A DNA stretch of 64,000 bases from Scylla paramamosain (Eukaryota; Arthropoda; Malacostraca; Decapoda; Portunidae). The stretch lies in the NCBI RefSeq assembly GCF_035594125.1, contig NC_087161.1, forward strand, positions 1,812,501-1,876,500. The letters run 5' to 3'. The number at the start of each line of letters is the position of its first letter. Position 1 is the stretch's first letter. The notes under the pieces were generated by a model. It ran no database searches, was not told where the DNA came from, and saw nothing but the letters and a program-made list of their open reading frames with translations. Shown here piece after piece: positions 11,666 to 24,759 of this stretch. A program made the translations under genes and the position numbers.

Positions 11666-14600
11666 AAACTGTTTGCTTCCTTGTTTACAACTTGATATGC
11701 CCTCATTGCTATCTGACTTCTGATCTTTCTAAAATTCGTGGTATTTTTGTGTTTTTGGAGTGATTTTGGGTGTTTTAACGTGCTTGGAAATAGTTTGATC
11801 TCTATTGGGTATCTTGAGGGTGTTTTGGGGATGTAGGCATATTGGAAAAGGGCATTGTGGATGTCAGGGAATAGGCGGGATACTTGAAGTAAGACGAAAG
11901 ATTCTAGGGGGGGTTTGGGATGGGGCTGCGATGTTAGAAGCGTGTCAGTGGTGTTATAGAGTGCGTTGTGTTACATGAAACTGCTAGATGCATGTGTTGG
12001 GAGGACGTGGGGTGTCTGGAGGTGGATACTGAGGTGTAGGGGTACGAGCGAGAGAGATGCTGGAAGAAGTAGGAGTAGGGACGAGTTGGGGTGGTAAATA
12101 AAGAGGTAGTACACAATAGATTGGCGTTAATTCACATATCCCTCAGTACGCGCAAGCCTCCTTCTCTGCCTGGCCACTGCATGGTGGTGAGTGGTTGTGG
12201 TGGTGGTGGTGATGGGAAATGGAATATTTAGAAGAGGAAGAAGTTTTTTTTATTTTATTTTTTTTTATTTTAGGATAGTGATGTTTCGTGGGACGCTGGG
12301 CGGCAAGGAGAGGACAAGTAAATAAATAATCATTGTATATCCCTAAGATTGTAGATAAGTAAGAAATAACGGTAAAATAAGAGGTTTTATTTGAGGTGGT
12401 ATAAGAACAAAATTACTGCAATCATTCTTTCCTTATTTTCAACCCTTATTTTAGGACACACAGGGTTAGTAGGGCACTGGGTGGCGAGGCGTATATCGTC
12501 TCCTCGCTGCGTCACATTATGTCATGCTTTTAGTAAGTTGTAATTCATGAGTTATTTGACAAATGGTGACTATTTAGTATCCTCCCATTGGAGGGAGGGG
12601 AGCGTTTTATTAAGTGCACATTATTTACATTAGACGCTCTGAAAAAGGTTGGCCTAGCTGGTTTCACAGCATGGATCAGTCAATGGGAAATATCATGTCC
12701 TAATGCAATTCTGTATCTGTGATTAAAGCTTTATTTTTCGCCATATTTGCATTACATTTTCCTTGGCTTTATATCCCTAGTATGGTTGGCAGCTCTCGTG
12801 TGTTGTCGCCAATAACTTCGTTTTCTGCATCTCCTCCAGGCACATTTATGTCTCCTGTCTCTCCTTGTCCTTTCATCTTCCCCAAATTCTTCTTTTTGCA
12901 CTTCATTAACATTGTTATAACTCAAGAAGAGATTTACGGAACTTAAAGCATAATTGTTTATTGACTTTCAATTTTAATTTTTCACCTTATCGACTATGCC
13001 CCCTTAGGAAATAAATCATTCATGTTGCATCAGCCGCCGATCAATCAGTCCGCTCAAGACCCAAATACAGCATTGTTTTTGTAATATCTTTATAGGAAAG
13101 ATCACGCACACCATATTATTTCTAGCTAGGTCGTCTCTTAGTCTGATCATTTAAGCTGGGGATATAATCTCTGGGTTTCATGGCAGTGTATTAGAAGTAT
13201 AATGTTTATAAAAGGGATAAAGGTGCGCCACGTTGCGTCATGCAGGTGCGGCGCGTCATCGCACATCAGGCACCCATGTCCGGGTCACGGGAGTGCAAAC
13301 GATACTGACTATAGCTTACTATTACCAAATTACTTTCTTCTTTTCTGGTTTCATTTTAGTATGAATATGTGATTGTTTGTTACTAGGATATTTTATTGTT
13401 TTAGATCGTACAAATAAATATGGGCTTTTTTTTCGATTCCACATTGTACCTCATAACTATTTATTGCATGCATTCCTGACCCACCGCAACACACAGCATG
13501 TTAACAACCAAGAGTTTTATTTCCGTAATTTATAAGAAACGAATACTGTTAAAAATAGAAAGATTATAGAACAAAAATTCATACCTTTAACTAAAACCCA
13601 ATTATTTTAAATACCATTACCATACAGAAAATAACCAGCTTATTCCAGTAGTATTTACCTCACTAAGCTCTCACCCACTCATTTAATTATATTAATATTT
13701 CCCAAATCATTCCATTTAGAGAAAGCGTCATGCATACGACAACTCAACGTGAAAGTACGAGAGATGAGAGGTGAGCAAAACCCAGACCGAGACCCAGACC
13801 GGCCAGCACAGGATAAACACAGCGTGGCAGCGACCGTGTGTAATTCCCCTGTGTGTTCCCCGGCGTGTGTGTGGACTGTGCTCCCTGGACGTGGAAGATG
13901 ACCGCAGACAAGGTGGTGTGGCGTTGTTTCTGAGATGTTGACGCTGCTGAGAACCTTTTCCACGCGGCCCGTTGTTCTGGCAGCCTCTAGACAAGCTAGG
14001 CGGGTTGGTGGCTGCCTCGTGTGTTCCGTTCATAGTGTTCTGCCAGACAGAGGTGTTGTGCTGGTGTTCCTGTGGTGTGGCTAGGCCAGCTTCAGTGGGT
14101 GAGCGAGGGGCCCTGCGTCTTGTGTGACTGGGTGGTGTACTAGTGGTGATGCAGACTCGCCATACGGAGGGGTGGGTGGAGGGGGTGTGACGGGTGACGT
14201 GGTGGAGTTAGGTCAGGGGTAAGGGAAGGTAGGTCAGGTGGGATGTGTGGTGGTCTCAGGTCAGGTTTGAGGGCTTGTGGGTGTGAGTGGAGAGGGTAGG
14301 TCTGCTTTGACATATTGTGGGATGCGGGGTCAGGGCTGAGGGGGGTACGGTTAGGTGAGGTTTGACGTGTGGTAGGGTGAGAGGTCATGGCTGAGAGTTG
14401 GGGGGAGTAGGTCTGGTTTGGTGTGCTGGGGAGGGGTCAGAGCTGAAGGGAGGGGAGGGATGGTTTTCATGATAGAGAGAGAGAGAGAGAGAGAGAGGCT
14501 GATCTGAGGTGCAAGGTTGGGCCAGGTTATGCCATAAGGAAGAGAGTGAGAGGTGCAGTATGAATATGTGTACAGTGCATACATTCTACTCATTAATTCG

Positions 14601-15116
14601 AAATAGTATATATGTTATTTATTATATAATTACCTGATATCCATTTTTTTTTTTTCGTTTTTCATGGAGAGGCATTTCTAACTAGAATGTTTTTTCATTG
14701 TGTATGTACAGTATTGGAAGGGAGGGGAAAGGAAGGGCAGTGAGAGTGTGTGTCGCCTGAATGCATGGTCCCCCTTGTCATGCAGATCTCATTTTGATTA
14801 TTTTTTTTCTATGTAACTTTGTGTGTATGAGTCAAATGAATGCTAATCACAGGTAGGATTAGCACAGGATTGAATTTAGCTGTTGTCTGCATGTCAGTTT
14901 TAAGCTTTCCCATACAATCTCAATATGGCTTTTATTTTAAATTTTAGTCTCCAAACCAAAAGCAAGTAGCATTATTTTGAGGTTATGAAACATCATTCTT
15001 GGTGTTGCCATACATACATATTTGCTCACTGATAGTCATCATGTGTTCATGTTTATTAGGTTCAGAAATGGCTACTACTTTCTCCTAATTGTCTGGATTG
15101 AAGTGTATCAGACAAT

Positions 15117-15365
15117 ATAGAGAAGTGGTGTGGTGGTTAGCATACTTGATTTGCAATTGAATGGGTTTGAATGCATGACTGAGTGGAAGCATCATGAGCT
15201 TTTTTCTCTTCCTGGTGTAGCCGTGATCACCACACATGAAACATGCACAGGGTGTGAGCCGAGGAGTTGTTACATTGCTACATACCAAAAATGGGAGATG
15301 TGGTATGTGGTTTAACTCTCCCCAACAACCAGTAGGGAAGCCTTTGCCTTGCTGTAGGATTGCTG
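15117..15365 (+). mobile_element. tRNA-derived SINE (diverged)
   Basis: GTGTGGTGGTTAGCATACTT resembles an RNA polymerase III A box region. About 30 bp later GGGTTTGAATGCATG matches a decayed B box (GGTTCGAATCC). The body downstream ends near CCCAACAACCAGTAGGGAAGCC. This layout fits a tRNA-derived SINE; the mutated boxes argue against an active tRNA gene. Confidence 0.6.
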
Positions 15366-15430
15366 ATGATTAGAGTTAGAGCTGAGCTGATAGTTGTTGC
15401 AATTTTTACATATCACAGTATCATGTGCCT

Positions 15431-15545
15431 TCTTAAGAACATAAGTGAAGCATTAAGAAGCCACCAGGCCTACATGTGGTAGTGATATTTATTTCCACCA
15501 ATCATTCCCATCTATGTATCATTTTGTCTTATTGTCTTTTCCTCT
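15431..15545 (+). repeat. Dispersed repeat family A, copy 2 (truncated)
   Basis: Starts TCTTAAGAACATAAG..., then AAGAAGCCACCAGGCCTAC, then a CATGTGGTAGT block. The 3' part is degraded compared with the copies at 5481 and 45663. It lies about 200 bp upstream of the TARS1 start exon. Confidence 0.72.
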
Positions 15546-15742
15546 TGCCTTGTCTTGTTAATGCCCCTGAATTATAAGTGACTGGCATCTGCCTTCCTGG
15601 GAAGGACTTGGCCTTGGGTTGTGATAGGCAGGGGAAGGAAGATTCAGAGTTTGGATGTGTGATGGGGTGTGAGCATAGGCCTAAGACCTTCCTCTTCCAA
15701 CAGGCCTAACTAGGTAAGCAGTAGGCAGAGGATCAGTGCACA

Positions 15743-16081
15743 ATGGGGTCGGTTGAGCTGGACTCCAACACCCTAGATGCGCTCTTGTGCGACCAGAGTT
15801 ATGTAGGGGGGTACCAGCCCTCCCAGGCAGACAACCAGGTGTGGCGGGCCCTTGGGGGACCCCCAGACCCAAAGGTGCACCCACACATGGCCCGCTGGTA
15901 TGCCCATATGGCCAGCTTCAGTGGAGAGAGTCAGGCATTCCCCCCAGCACCCCATGCGGTGGTGTTCCATGGCCCCAAGTCGCCTGCACAGGCCTCTAGA
16001 GTGGCCCCAGGGGGGGAGCAGAGTGGCAAACCTCAGGGTGCTAAGCCTCAGAAGACTCCCAGCAAGAAACAAGATACGGAG
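15743..16081 (+). other. TARS1 exon 1: eEF1B beta-like GST-C domain
   Basis: The 113-aa exon contains [13 protein letters not shown] (about residues 18-30) and [10 protein letters not shown] (about 50-59). These match the signature of the short N-terminal GST-C-like domain of eEF1B beta/delta (SYIEGYxPSQAD ... RWYNHI). In that family the domain mediates complex assembly, and related domains occur on MetRS, CysRS, ValRS, GluRS and AIMPs. The exon is Pro/Ala/Lys-rich after residue 65. It ends in phase 0 at a GAG-GTGAGC donor that matches the phase-0 acceptor of exon 2. Confidence 0.8.
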
Positions 16082-19000
16082 GTGAGCAGGAGATGCATGG
16101 GACGTGCTGGTCACTGAGTCACCCACACCTCCAGGGGATGTACAGAAGTGTTAAGGTGGGAGAGAGTGGTGTTGTGGACACTGAAGGGAAGATGAGGTGT
16201 TGGGCAGTGTACAGTACAGGAAGAGGGATGATGGAGGAACAGGAGTGTGGCATGACCGGGGAGGAGGTTGTTTGTAGGAACGCAAGAAGATTTACCATTA
16301 CTGAAGGAATAAATGAGATGTGAGAGTGAGGAGAGGAAGGAGTGTTAGGGTCAGGAGTCCTGAGGTGTCCAGTGATTGAGGTAAAGAACAGGAGGACACT
16401 GGCTTTGTGGTGAGCAGTGTAATATTAAACTGATGTGGAGGTGTGCATTGTTATGAGAATGATGAGTGTATATCCAAAGGCTTGTGTATCTTCTGTCCAC
16501 ATTGGGGGTGTCAGGTGTGACAGGTGACTTGGCTTGTGGTCAGAGGAGTGAATGATTGGAAGTAGGAACATTGGGAGAAAGCACTATTTTTTTTTCTTTT
16601 TAAGATTTAAAACAGTTTTAAACATACTTTTAGATTAAATTCAGTATTCACATGCACTACTTGGCATTCTGCACTGAATTGGACATGTTCCCTTGTTTTC
16701 CCATCTTGGAGGCCTCACTATGGGCAGCAGTGTCCTCTAGTTTGGTCCCCCTGACCAATGGTGCTGGATCTTGAGGGTGATGTTGATGCCAGCACCACAC
16801 CTCTGCAAATGCACTACACACTGCTCAAAGAACTAACATGACCCTCCTGTTCTCCCTAACTCTCTTTGAAACAGTCTCATGCCTTCCCTCAGTATCATGA
16901 CAGGTCTTATTTTATGAGAGTCAGGAAAGTCCAAAACTTTCTGAATAAAATGTCTTCTAGCAGCCAAATGGAGGCCAAGCTTTCAGTAATATTTTATCTT
17001 ATATCCATTGTCAATAGAGCTCTTTGTTAGGGCGTAGCATCTCAAGCCTTGCCAGTTCATAATGTTTGCATCCATTAGGAAACAAAACTTGATAAGGAGA
17101 TGTTCATAATATCCACAGATACGTATGTAATTTTCTCCTTACATAGCAAGGAAGTGTATACATTGCAGGATCTTAAAGGATGTGGTTAGCCAGGCAGTGT
17201 GTGGGTGACCAGGTGACCAGTAGGGAGGGAAGGAAGGATTAGTGCAGTGTTTTCACTGTGTGTATGTCCTGATTTCATTGGCCTCACCTCACCCACTGGA
17301 TGATGATGGTAGTGGTGGTGGTGGTGGTGGTGACTGTGGATTAATAGTGGATGATGATTAACCACATACACACATGTGGCCCATACATTCCTCCACTACA
17401 GCCACTACTTGCATACGGATAGTCAGTCACTGTGTCAAGGTTTGCCAGGTTCTCCACCACCACCAGCATCATCAGCATCAGCAGCAGCAGCAGCATGGTG
17501 TCACTGGTCTGTTGCAAGCTGGACGGCTCAGGTTGTGCTGCATGGTGTTGCAAATATTGAGTTATTCACTGTAGTTGTGGTGTAGAGGATTTGATTGCCT
17601 CAGATTTTGCTTAGGTTCAGTTTCAGTAGCATTTCTTTCTCTCTTTTTTTGTCGTGAGTTGTTTTGATGTCTAATTTTGCTCTGTAGTATTTTTTATGTA
17701 GAATTTTATGTATAAGGAATTTGTTGTGCTTGTTTTTGAGAGATCCATTTCATTGTGGGTGATTTCCACATATTTCTTACTTTCCGTATTTACAAAGGTT
17801 AACATGAAGATTTTGGATATTTATTTATTTGTTGGTTAAGTATTTCAATGTGGATGATTTTCATTTTTTTTTTTTTTTTCTGTCCTTTTTTCATATAATT
17901 TCACCCATACATTACATAAGGGAGTTTTAATATGAACCCTCCTAACATGATACATTAAAGTCTCAGAAATGTGAAGTTAAAGTCTGGCATTTTTCTTATT
18001 TACTTATATTTTTCAATTTTTTATTAGAATCTATTTGCTTTCATTACATTTCTTGTGTGTTTGTTGATTTTCTGACTTGTCCCTTCTTATCATCTTTCTT
18101 TGCTTGCTCAAGTTTAGTCACAGCATTTGGTATCATTGCACTCATGTCTTGCTCCTTAAGCTGCTTTCCTTATCTGTATCTTATCTCCTGATCTGCTCCC
18201 TATTTCTTGAGTTACCACCACTTCATGATTAACTCTGTATCTCTATCTTTTTATCTTTCTACCTCCATCCATTTATACTTATTGCCTTCATTATATTTGC
18301 CTATCTCTATTATTTCTGTATTTTTTTTTTATGTTTGTCTTACTATTTCTTTATATTTTTTACTGTTTCCTTCATTTTTGTGTCTTACTTCCATTAAATA
18401 CACACATACAGTTCCCTTAGCATTACCCTTGCATGCATCCACTAACACTTCCCACCGAGAGCAGTCCCCTCAGCGTTCTCTCATCTCCCACCAACAGGCT
18501 GCTAAGAAGGAGAAGAAGGAGAAGGGAGGTGGTGGTGGGGGTGGTGGTGCCAAGGAACTCAGTCCATGGCCAGCCTACATCCAGGAGCGCCTTGCCCTGT
18601 GGGACCGCCTCAAGAAGGAGTCTGATGAGGCACTGGCCGCCAAGGTGCCACAGCCCATACAGGTAAGCAAAGAAAATGGTTGTGCATCATAGAGACTGAC
18701 AGTGATGTGGATGATGTGATTGTATAAGCACTGAAATATTAAAACTTGTGGTTAACTGAAGAAAGAGACTGATGAGGCACAGCCAGATAGGGTGTAAGGA
18801 GAAGAGGTTTGGGGAGAACATGGTCTTGTAGCAGAATGATGACTGACAATAATAATGTGGGTGAATCTGAACATGTATGCATTGATCTATCTATCTATCT
18901 ATATACCACATGAGGTAGCCTAGACAAATCACCACACACACACAACATTCATACTGTTATCCCTATCAGTCCTCAGTGGAAAGGGAAAGTCTTGTAGCCC

Positions 19001-22000
19001 AGTGTATTATAACTATACACTGATAAAACTTTAAAATCACTCAACTAACTCCTTTCCCTTCTGCAGATAACCCTTCCAGATGGCACAGTGAAGGAAGGGG
19101 AGTCTTGGCGCACCACCCCCTTTGCCATCGCCCAGGGCATCTCACAGGGCCTGGCCGAGAACACTGTGGTGGCCAAAGTGAATGGTGATGTGTGGGACCT
19201 GGACCGGCCGCTGGAAGGTGACTGCAAACTGGAGCTCCTCAAGTTTGACAATGCAGAGGCCAAGGCGGTGAGTGGGCAGAGTGTGTGGGGTGAGAGAGGC
19301 AAGGGGTGAGGGACAGTTGTGTTATGAGTAGACTAGGTAAATGTTCGGAAAGAGGATGGAAGAGTGTTGACTTATAACTGGGTAAGTGTTTTGAAAGAGG
19401 GTGGAAGAAAAGTGTTAAGTGCTAAATCTGTTTAAATGTTTTTTAGAATTGAGAATGAAAATGATTTTGCTCTCCTTCCTGATTTTATGAATGGAGAATT
19501 AACACTTATTATTTAAAAAAAACACCATTAAATAAACTAAGTTAAGTTTTCTCTCTTGATTCAGATTTTTATTTATTTTTTTATTTGTGTAATTTTTAAA
19601 GGAACATAATTCTTTTATAGATTGCAATTCACAGACTCCACTTCAAATCTTTTCCACCCACATCTTCATTTACTCTTTACACATTCAATCCAGATTTCTA
19701 TTGTTCTTATTTACTTACCAAATTTTTAAATGAGCATGTCATTCATAAATCATAATTCACAATCTCCATTCAAGCCTTTTCCTCCCACAACTCACTCTTC
19801 ATTCCCTCACACACCTCAACATTTCACCTGACAAGCTTACACATCCTGCCCTCCCACCCACATAGGTATTCTGGCACTCCTCAGCCCACATACTTGGGGA
19901 GGCCATGGAGCGTGTGTATGGGGGCCACCTGTGCTATGGCCCACCCATAGAGGAAGGTTACTACTATGATATGTGGACGGATGGGGCTGGGGTGTCTGCC
20001 CTTGACTTCCCCGGCCTGGAAGACGTGATGAAGAAGGTGACCAAGGAGAAGCAGCCCTTTGAACGCCTGGTGGTCAAGAAGGAGGACCTGTTGGAGATGT
20101 TCAAGTATAATGAGTTCAAGGTGTGTGTTGGCTGGTGGTGGTCTTGGTTGTTGTTGTGGTGTTGGGGGTGTTTGTGTTGGGCATGTGTTCATGGTGATAT
20201 TGCTAGTATTTTATTGTCTTCATAGACATTGAAACCTGTGATACACTCATTCACTAATCCAATACCCTGTCAAGAATGAAGATCCTCTTGAAGAAACCCC
20301 ATTCGCATGTTCCACCCTTCTCATGGAATCAATAAAGTAACTAAACCCTAAAGAACACCAGCTCATCCTCCCCTGACTCACACAGCATCCAGGGAAGACT
20401 TTAGCACCTTTCCCTTAGCCTCATCCCATCACCTCACTTGCCTCTCCTCCACACAGGTGAGGATCATCAACGAGAAAGTGAAGACAGACACCACCACTGT
20501 GTACCGGTGTGGGCCCCTCATTGACCTGTGCCGTGGTCCCCATGTGAGGCACACTGGCAAGGTCAAGGCATTCTGTGTAAGTATTAAGTGCTGGGGCAAG
20601 GAGAGGGATAGACAGATTAGTAGTTGGATAGATATTGACCTGAAAAATTTTTCTAGTTGAAATGTAGACACAAGATATAGTATAGGAAAGCAGTCCTATC
20701 TTAACTCAAGCATTCTCTTCACAATACTTAGTAGCTACAACAAGGAAGAAATATCATTGTGCTGAATGTTGACCAATAGTGAACAGTCCTTCCTTTGTTT
20801 CTAAATCTTTTTTTTCTGGAATCTGTTCTCCTTTTCACATCACTTCAAGACAAACAGAATACAGAAAACAGTCCTTGCCTTCCCTAACTCTGGCCTCACA
20901 TCACACAATGCTTTCCTGCAGGTGACCAAGAACTCTGCCTCATATTGGGAGGGCAAGAGTGATGCAGAGTCTCTGCAGCGAGTGTATGGCATCAGCTTCC
21001 CCGACCCCAAGATGTTGAAGGAGTGGAAGCATTTCCAGGAGGAGGCAGCCAAGAGGGACCACCGCAAGATTGGTAAGTGCGGTGAGGGAGAGATGGCTTG
21101 CTGGTGGTCAGGAAATGTAATGAGGTGCTTGGGGTGAGCAAGAAAGTATGTCAGGGTGTCTCTCTGTGCTGATCTAAGGAATTAGTGTGCCAAAGATGGT
21201 ACTCATTCATCCTTAAATTGAACTGTGTGGTTGTGCAGAGTTATTTAAGACTTGGTATCCTTACAATAACAATAGTCTGCCCTGCCATGCTGTAATCAAC
21301 CAGCTGTACTGCAGTGTCCCCACAACATTAATAACCTGCCATACTTTCCCTTCTCCAGGTGTGCAGCAGAAACTGTTCTTCTTCCACGAGCTGAGTCCCG
21401 GCAGCTGCTTCTTCTCCCCACGAGGCGCCTTCATTTACAATGCGCTGATTCAGTTCATCCGTGAGGAGTACCGCAAGCGAGGCTTCCAGGAGGTGGTGAC
21501 ACCCAATGTGTACAACACCAAGCTGTGGCAGACCTCTGGTCACTGGCAGCACTATGCTGAGAACATGTTCAGCTTTGAGGTGGAGAAGGAGAAGTACGCC
21601 CTTAAGCCCATGAACTGCCCCGGCCACTGCCTCATGTTCGGCCACACTACCCGGTCTTGGCGGGAACTACCCCTGCGCATGGCAGACTTTGGCGTGCTGC
21701 ATCGCAACGAGCTGTCTGGTGCACTGACAGGACTCACCCGCGTGCGTCGCTTCCAACAGGATGACGCTCACATCTTCTGTGCGCCAGAGAGCATCCAGGC
21801 AGAGATGAAGGGCTGCCTGGACTTCCTCTCGGCCATCTACAAGACCTTCGGCTTTGAGTTCCAGTTGCGGCTGTCCACCAGGCCGGAGAAGTACCTAGGG
21901 GATGTGGAGCTGTGGGACCAGGCCGAGGAGCAGCTGAAAGCTTCCCTGAACACCTTTGGTCAGCCATGGGAACTGAACCCCGGGGACGGCGCCTTCTATG

Positions 22001-22548
22001 GTCCAAAGATTGACATCACGGTGACAGATGCGCTGCGTCGTCACCACCAGTGTGCCACCATCCAGCTGGACTTCCAGTTGCCAGAGCGGTTTGACCTCAA
22101 CTTTGTGTCCGAGAGCGGCGAGAAGCGGCGTCCGGTGATCATCCACCGTGCTATCCTGGGCTCCGTGGAAAGGATGATTGCCATCCTCACTGAGTCCTAC
22201 GGCGGCAAGTGGCCCTTCTGGTTGTCCCCACGGCAGGCCATGGTGGTGCCTGTTGCCCCGCCCTTCGACAGCTATGCCACAGAGGTGCGGGACGTGCTTC
22301 ACGCCGCGGGCCTGCAGGTGGACGTTGACACAGATCCTGGTGATACTCTGAACAAGAAGATCCGCAACTCTCAGCTGGAGCAATACAACTTCATCCTGGT
22401 GGTGGGAGAGCGTGAGGCCACGTCCCGCACCCTCAACGTGCGCACCAGAGACAACAAAGTGCACGGCGAGCACCCGCTGAATGACGTGGTGGAGAAGATG
22501 TGCAAGCTTCGGGACACTCGTGCCAAGGACTGGGAGGACTCCTTCTAG
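15743..22548 (+). CDS. TARS1: Cytosolic threonyl-tRNA synthetase with N-terminal GST-C-like domain
   Basis: Charges tRNA-Thr with threonine. Seven coding exons: 15743-16081, 18498-18662, 19067-19267, 19866-20120, 20457-20576, 20922-21072 and 21359-22548. All introns are GT-AG, phase 0 except the last (phase 1); about 806 aa versus about 720 in vertebrates. Domains in order: GST-C/eEF1B-like residues 1-65, a Lys/Gly-rich linker (about 100-130), and TGS from about 169 (ITLPDGTV). The editing domain has HSSAH (239-243) and C345/H349 (CRGPH). The class II catalytic core has the zinc ligands C497, H548 and H673, the motif 2 loop [11 protein letters not shown] and motif 3 [13 protein letters not shown]. 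The anticodon-binding domain runs from about 700 to the C-terminus. The ATG lies just after a 5' UTR acceptor at 15703. Exons 2-7 are unambiguous. Attachment of exon 1 rests on phase, distance and its Lys-rich end. Confidence 0.96.
18881..19015 (+). repeat. Dispersed repeat family B, copy 2 (in TARS1 intron 2)
   Basis: CTATCTATCTATATACC, CACCACACACACACAACATTC, then CCCTATCAGTCCTCAGTGGAAAGGG. Same orientation as the other copies; located just before TARS1 exon 3. Confidence 0.75.
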
Positions 22549-24179
22549 GCTCCCTGCTGGCACACCCACACTGCCTTCACACAGGAACTGTCTTGGCTTG
22601 GCTTGGGGACACTGCCACTGTGCTCCTGTGGCCACATCACCCAGGCTTTGCCCTGTCCAATTTCTATTTATTTGTTTCCATGTATTTTTTTGCCACTAGC
22701 CATGAATTTTACCAATTTTAGCAGGATGCAGTAACACACCTGTCAGTGTTTCTTCCTGCTGCCCTGCCTGCTGGGAACAATGATAATGATAAAGAATAAT
22801 AATTATTATAACTATTTATGTATGGGATGCCTCAATAACAACAAATGTATGTGATGACACACTGACTGTCATCACAGCTTGCCTCATCATCCCCAGGCTG
22901 GCCACACCTTCACCCTCCCCCTGACTCCCAGTCACATGCAGGGCTGCTCAATGCCCTGCCTCACATGCTGGTCCATTTTTAATATTCTTATTGACTGTTT
23001 TCTCATTTCATGTTTGACTTTCTTACATAGGGTTTTGTTCTTGTTTCTTACAATATTGTTATTCTTTTAATTTTCTTATATTATTTTCTCTTCGTTTCCT
23101 GCTGTTAATTCTTGGGGAAAATTGACACCATGCAAACAGTATAAATTCCTGATGTGGCACACAGTAAGGCACCACTTGTACTTGATTGGCAACTTCACGC
23201 ATTTTCCTGCTCCACAACCCTCACTCATTGGCGCATCTGTGACAGACTTTACCTGGTGACCGACTACTGCCCAACCTCGCCGTGTCTGGTCTGGCCTGAG
23301 GGTGTGGCGCCTGAGTGACTAAGTGACTGACTGACTGGCTTTCTGCGCCGCAATGACAGGATCATAAGGCGTTGTTCGGGTCGTGACCTATTTTGGGTGT
23401 GTCACAGTGCCACCGCCAGACGAAGCTCCCAGTAGATTCCCAGCGCGCCGTGCAGGTCCCTGGGGTCGCGGCCTTGGCGGTGGTTCCTTCTCGTTGCACT
23501 GGTGTCGCGGGGTACGATGTAACTGTAATAAACTTGTTATTTATATTCTGCCCTCTTTGCTGTGCCCCCTGACTCCGCAGGCTGTGTGTGGTAATGTTTA
23601 ATGCTCAAGTGTCGCCATTCTATCGTAAGGCTGCATACGGTATTGGTGTCAGCAGGAAGGGCAAAGCTGCGACAGGATCAAATATACCACGCTCTAGTTA
23701 CCCCAACCTAACTAACACGGATGTGAGCTTAGGTGAATGTAGTTTGCATGATATTTTAAGAGTGGGTATTTAAAATATCAGGCATGTCAAGGTAAATCTG
23801 TAAATTACGGAGTTTCACTGAATGAAATTCCTGCAACCTCTGATACACGATAATTTCAATCTGCATACTCTTGTCTTTGTTGGAGATAGGGTTGTTGTAT
23901 AGCTAGATCTACTGGTATTTATGGGCACAGGGACATATCTTTGGCATGGGAATACATAAAGGCGTAAATTGAGGCGACATCAAGATGCTATACATGAAAT
24001 ACCACGAGCGCCATACGGTGAGGTGGCAACCCGCATTCCTGTGACAGCCTTGAACACATCATTGCCTGACATTTTCATTTTCCACAGCACCGCCGCGTGA
24101 TGCAAAGCAGGATGGGGCAGGAATGTGGCGCATCTCATAAACCAATCACTGGAGAAGAAAGCTTACAAATAACCGATAG

Positions 24180-24215
<36 letters not shown>

Positions 24216-24759
24216 AGAAAAAGCTGTGTTATAAAAGCACATTAGATATCTTATAATACAAAACACTCACTGTTTAACTACTAAAGACTACTTAAGCACT
24301 AATTGACACATGGCCATAGACGCCACAGAAAACTGTTTATAAAACCATTTCAAAAACCACCTGCCAATAGCGCAAAAAAAAAAAAAAAAAAAATCAGGAG
24401 GCACCAGGTAGACAAAACATTATAGGCAAAACTTAGATAAAGCCAAGGTAAACAGAGAAAGACGCAAGTGATAATTGAAGAAGGGCAAAGGACATGACAG
24501 GAAGGGGAGGGGGAAGTAATATCGAAAAGTGTCTCTCAGTCTAGCAGCATTTGGCACCTCAGATTTCGCGCCATATTGGATCTCGTGGGAAAAACATTAG
24601 AAAACCCAGCCATTTCACAGTTCCCGCGGCTTGTGTGTGCAAAATATGGCCATCTGAGCGAGGAATACAAGCAATGGAACCAGAATACGTGTAGGTGAGG
24701 CCGCAAATCCCGTTGTGTGAGCTAAATAAGGAGTGAAAATGCCACCCATCCCTTCCTCT

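Larger units (their letters stand above)
6324..15703. other. Intergenic region between divergent FAAP24 and TARS1
   Basis: No gene is confidently recognised. The region holds numerous SSRs: ATT at about 6732-6780; GA and AGT at 9081-9230; AC/GT compound at 9366-9457; CT at 9593-9658; GT at 11165-11202 and 11329-11382; GA at 14472-14498. It also holds TTAGG-like runs (6640-6840, 10021-10092), an imperfect duplication at about 7250-7670 and an unassigned exon-like island at 11545-11665. A GC-richer stretch at about 13730-14130 could contain the TARS1 promoter and first non-coding exon (possible donor near 14097). CpG-bearing stretches near 7680-7780 and 8100-8270 could serve FAAP24. These promoter placements are guesses. 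Confidence 0.55.

Noticed and set aside
13024..13032. TGATGCAAC (reverse strand), a match to the ATF4/CARE element, upstream of TARS1
   Set aside because: Similar octamers also occur near 38468 and 38715 away from any synthetase gene, so it is expected by chance. The TARS1 promoter is not located.
14140..14593. Pro/His-rich minus ORFs
   Set aside because: Produced by a degenerate G-rich tandem sequence (GGTCAGGTTTGAGG-like); no domain.
21895..22635. 246-codon minus-strand ORF opposite the last TARS1 exon
   Set aside because: Antisense shadow of a GC-rich coding exon; the plus-strand product is a full class II synthetase core.
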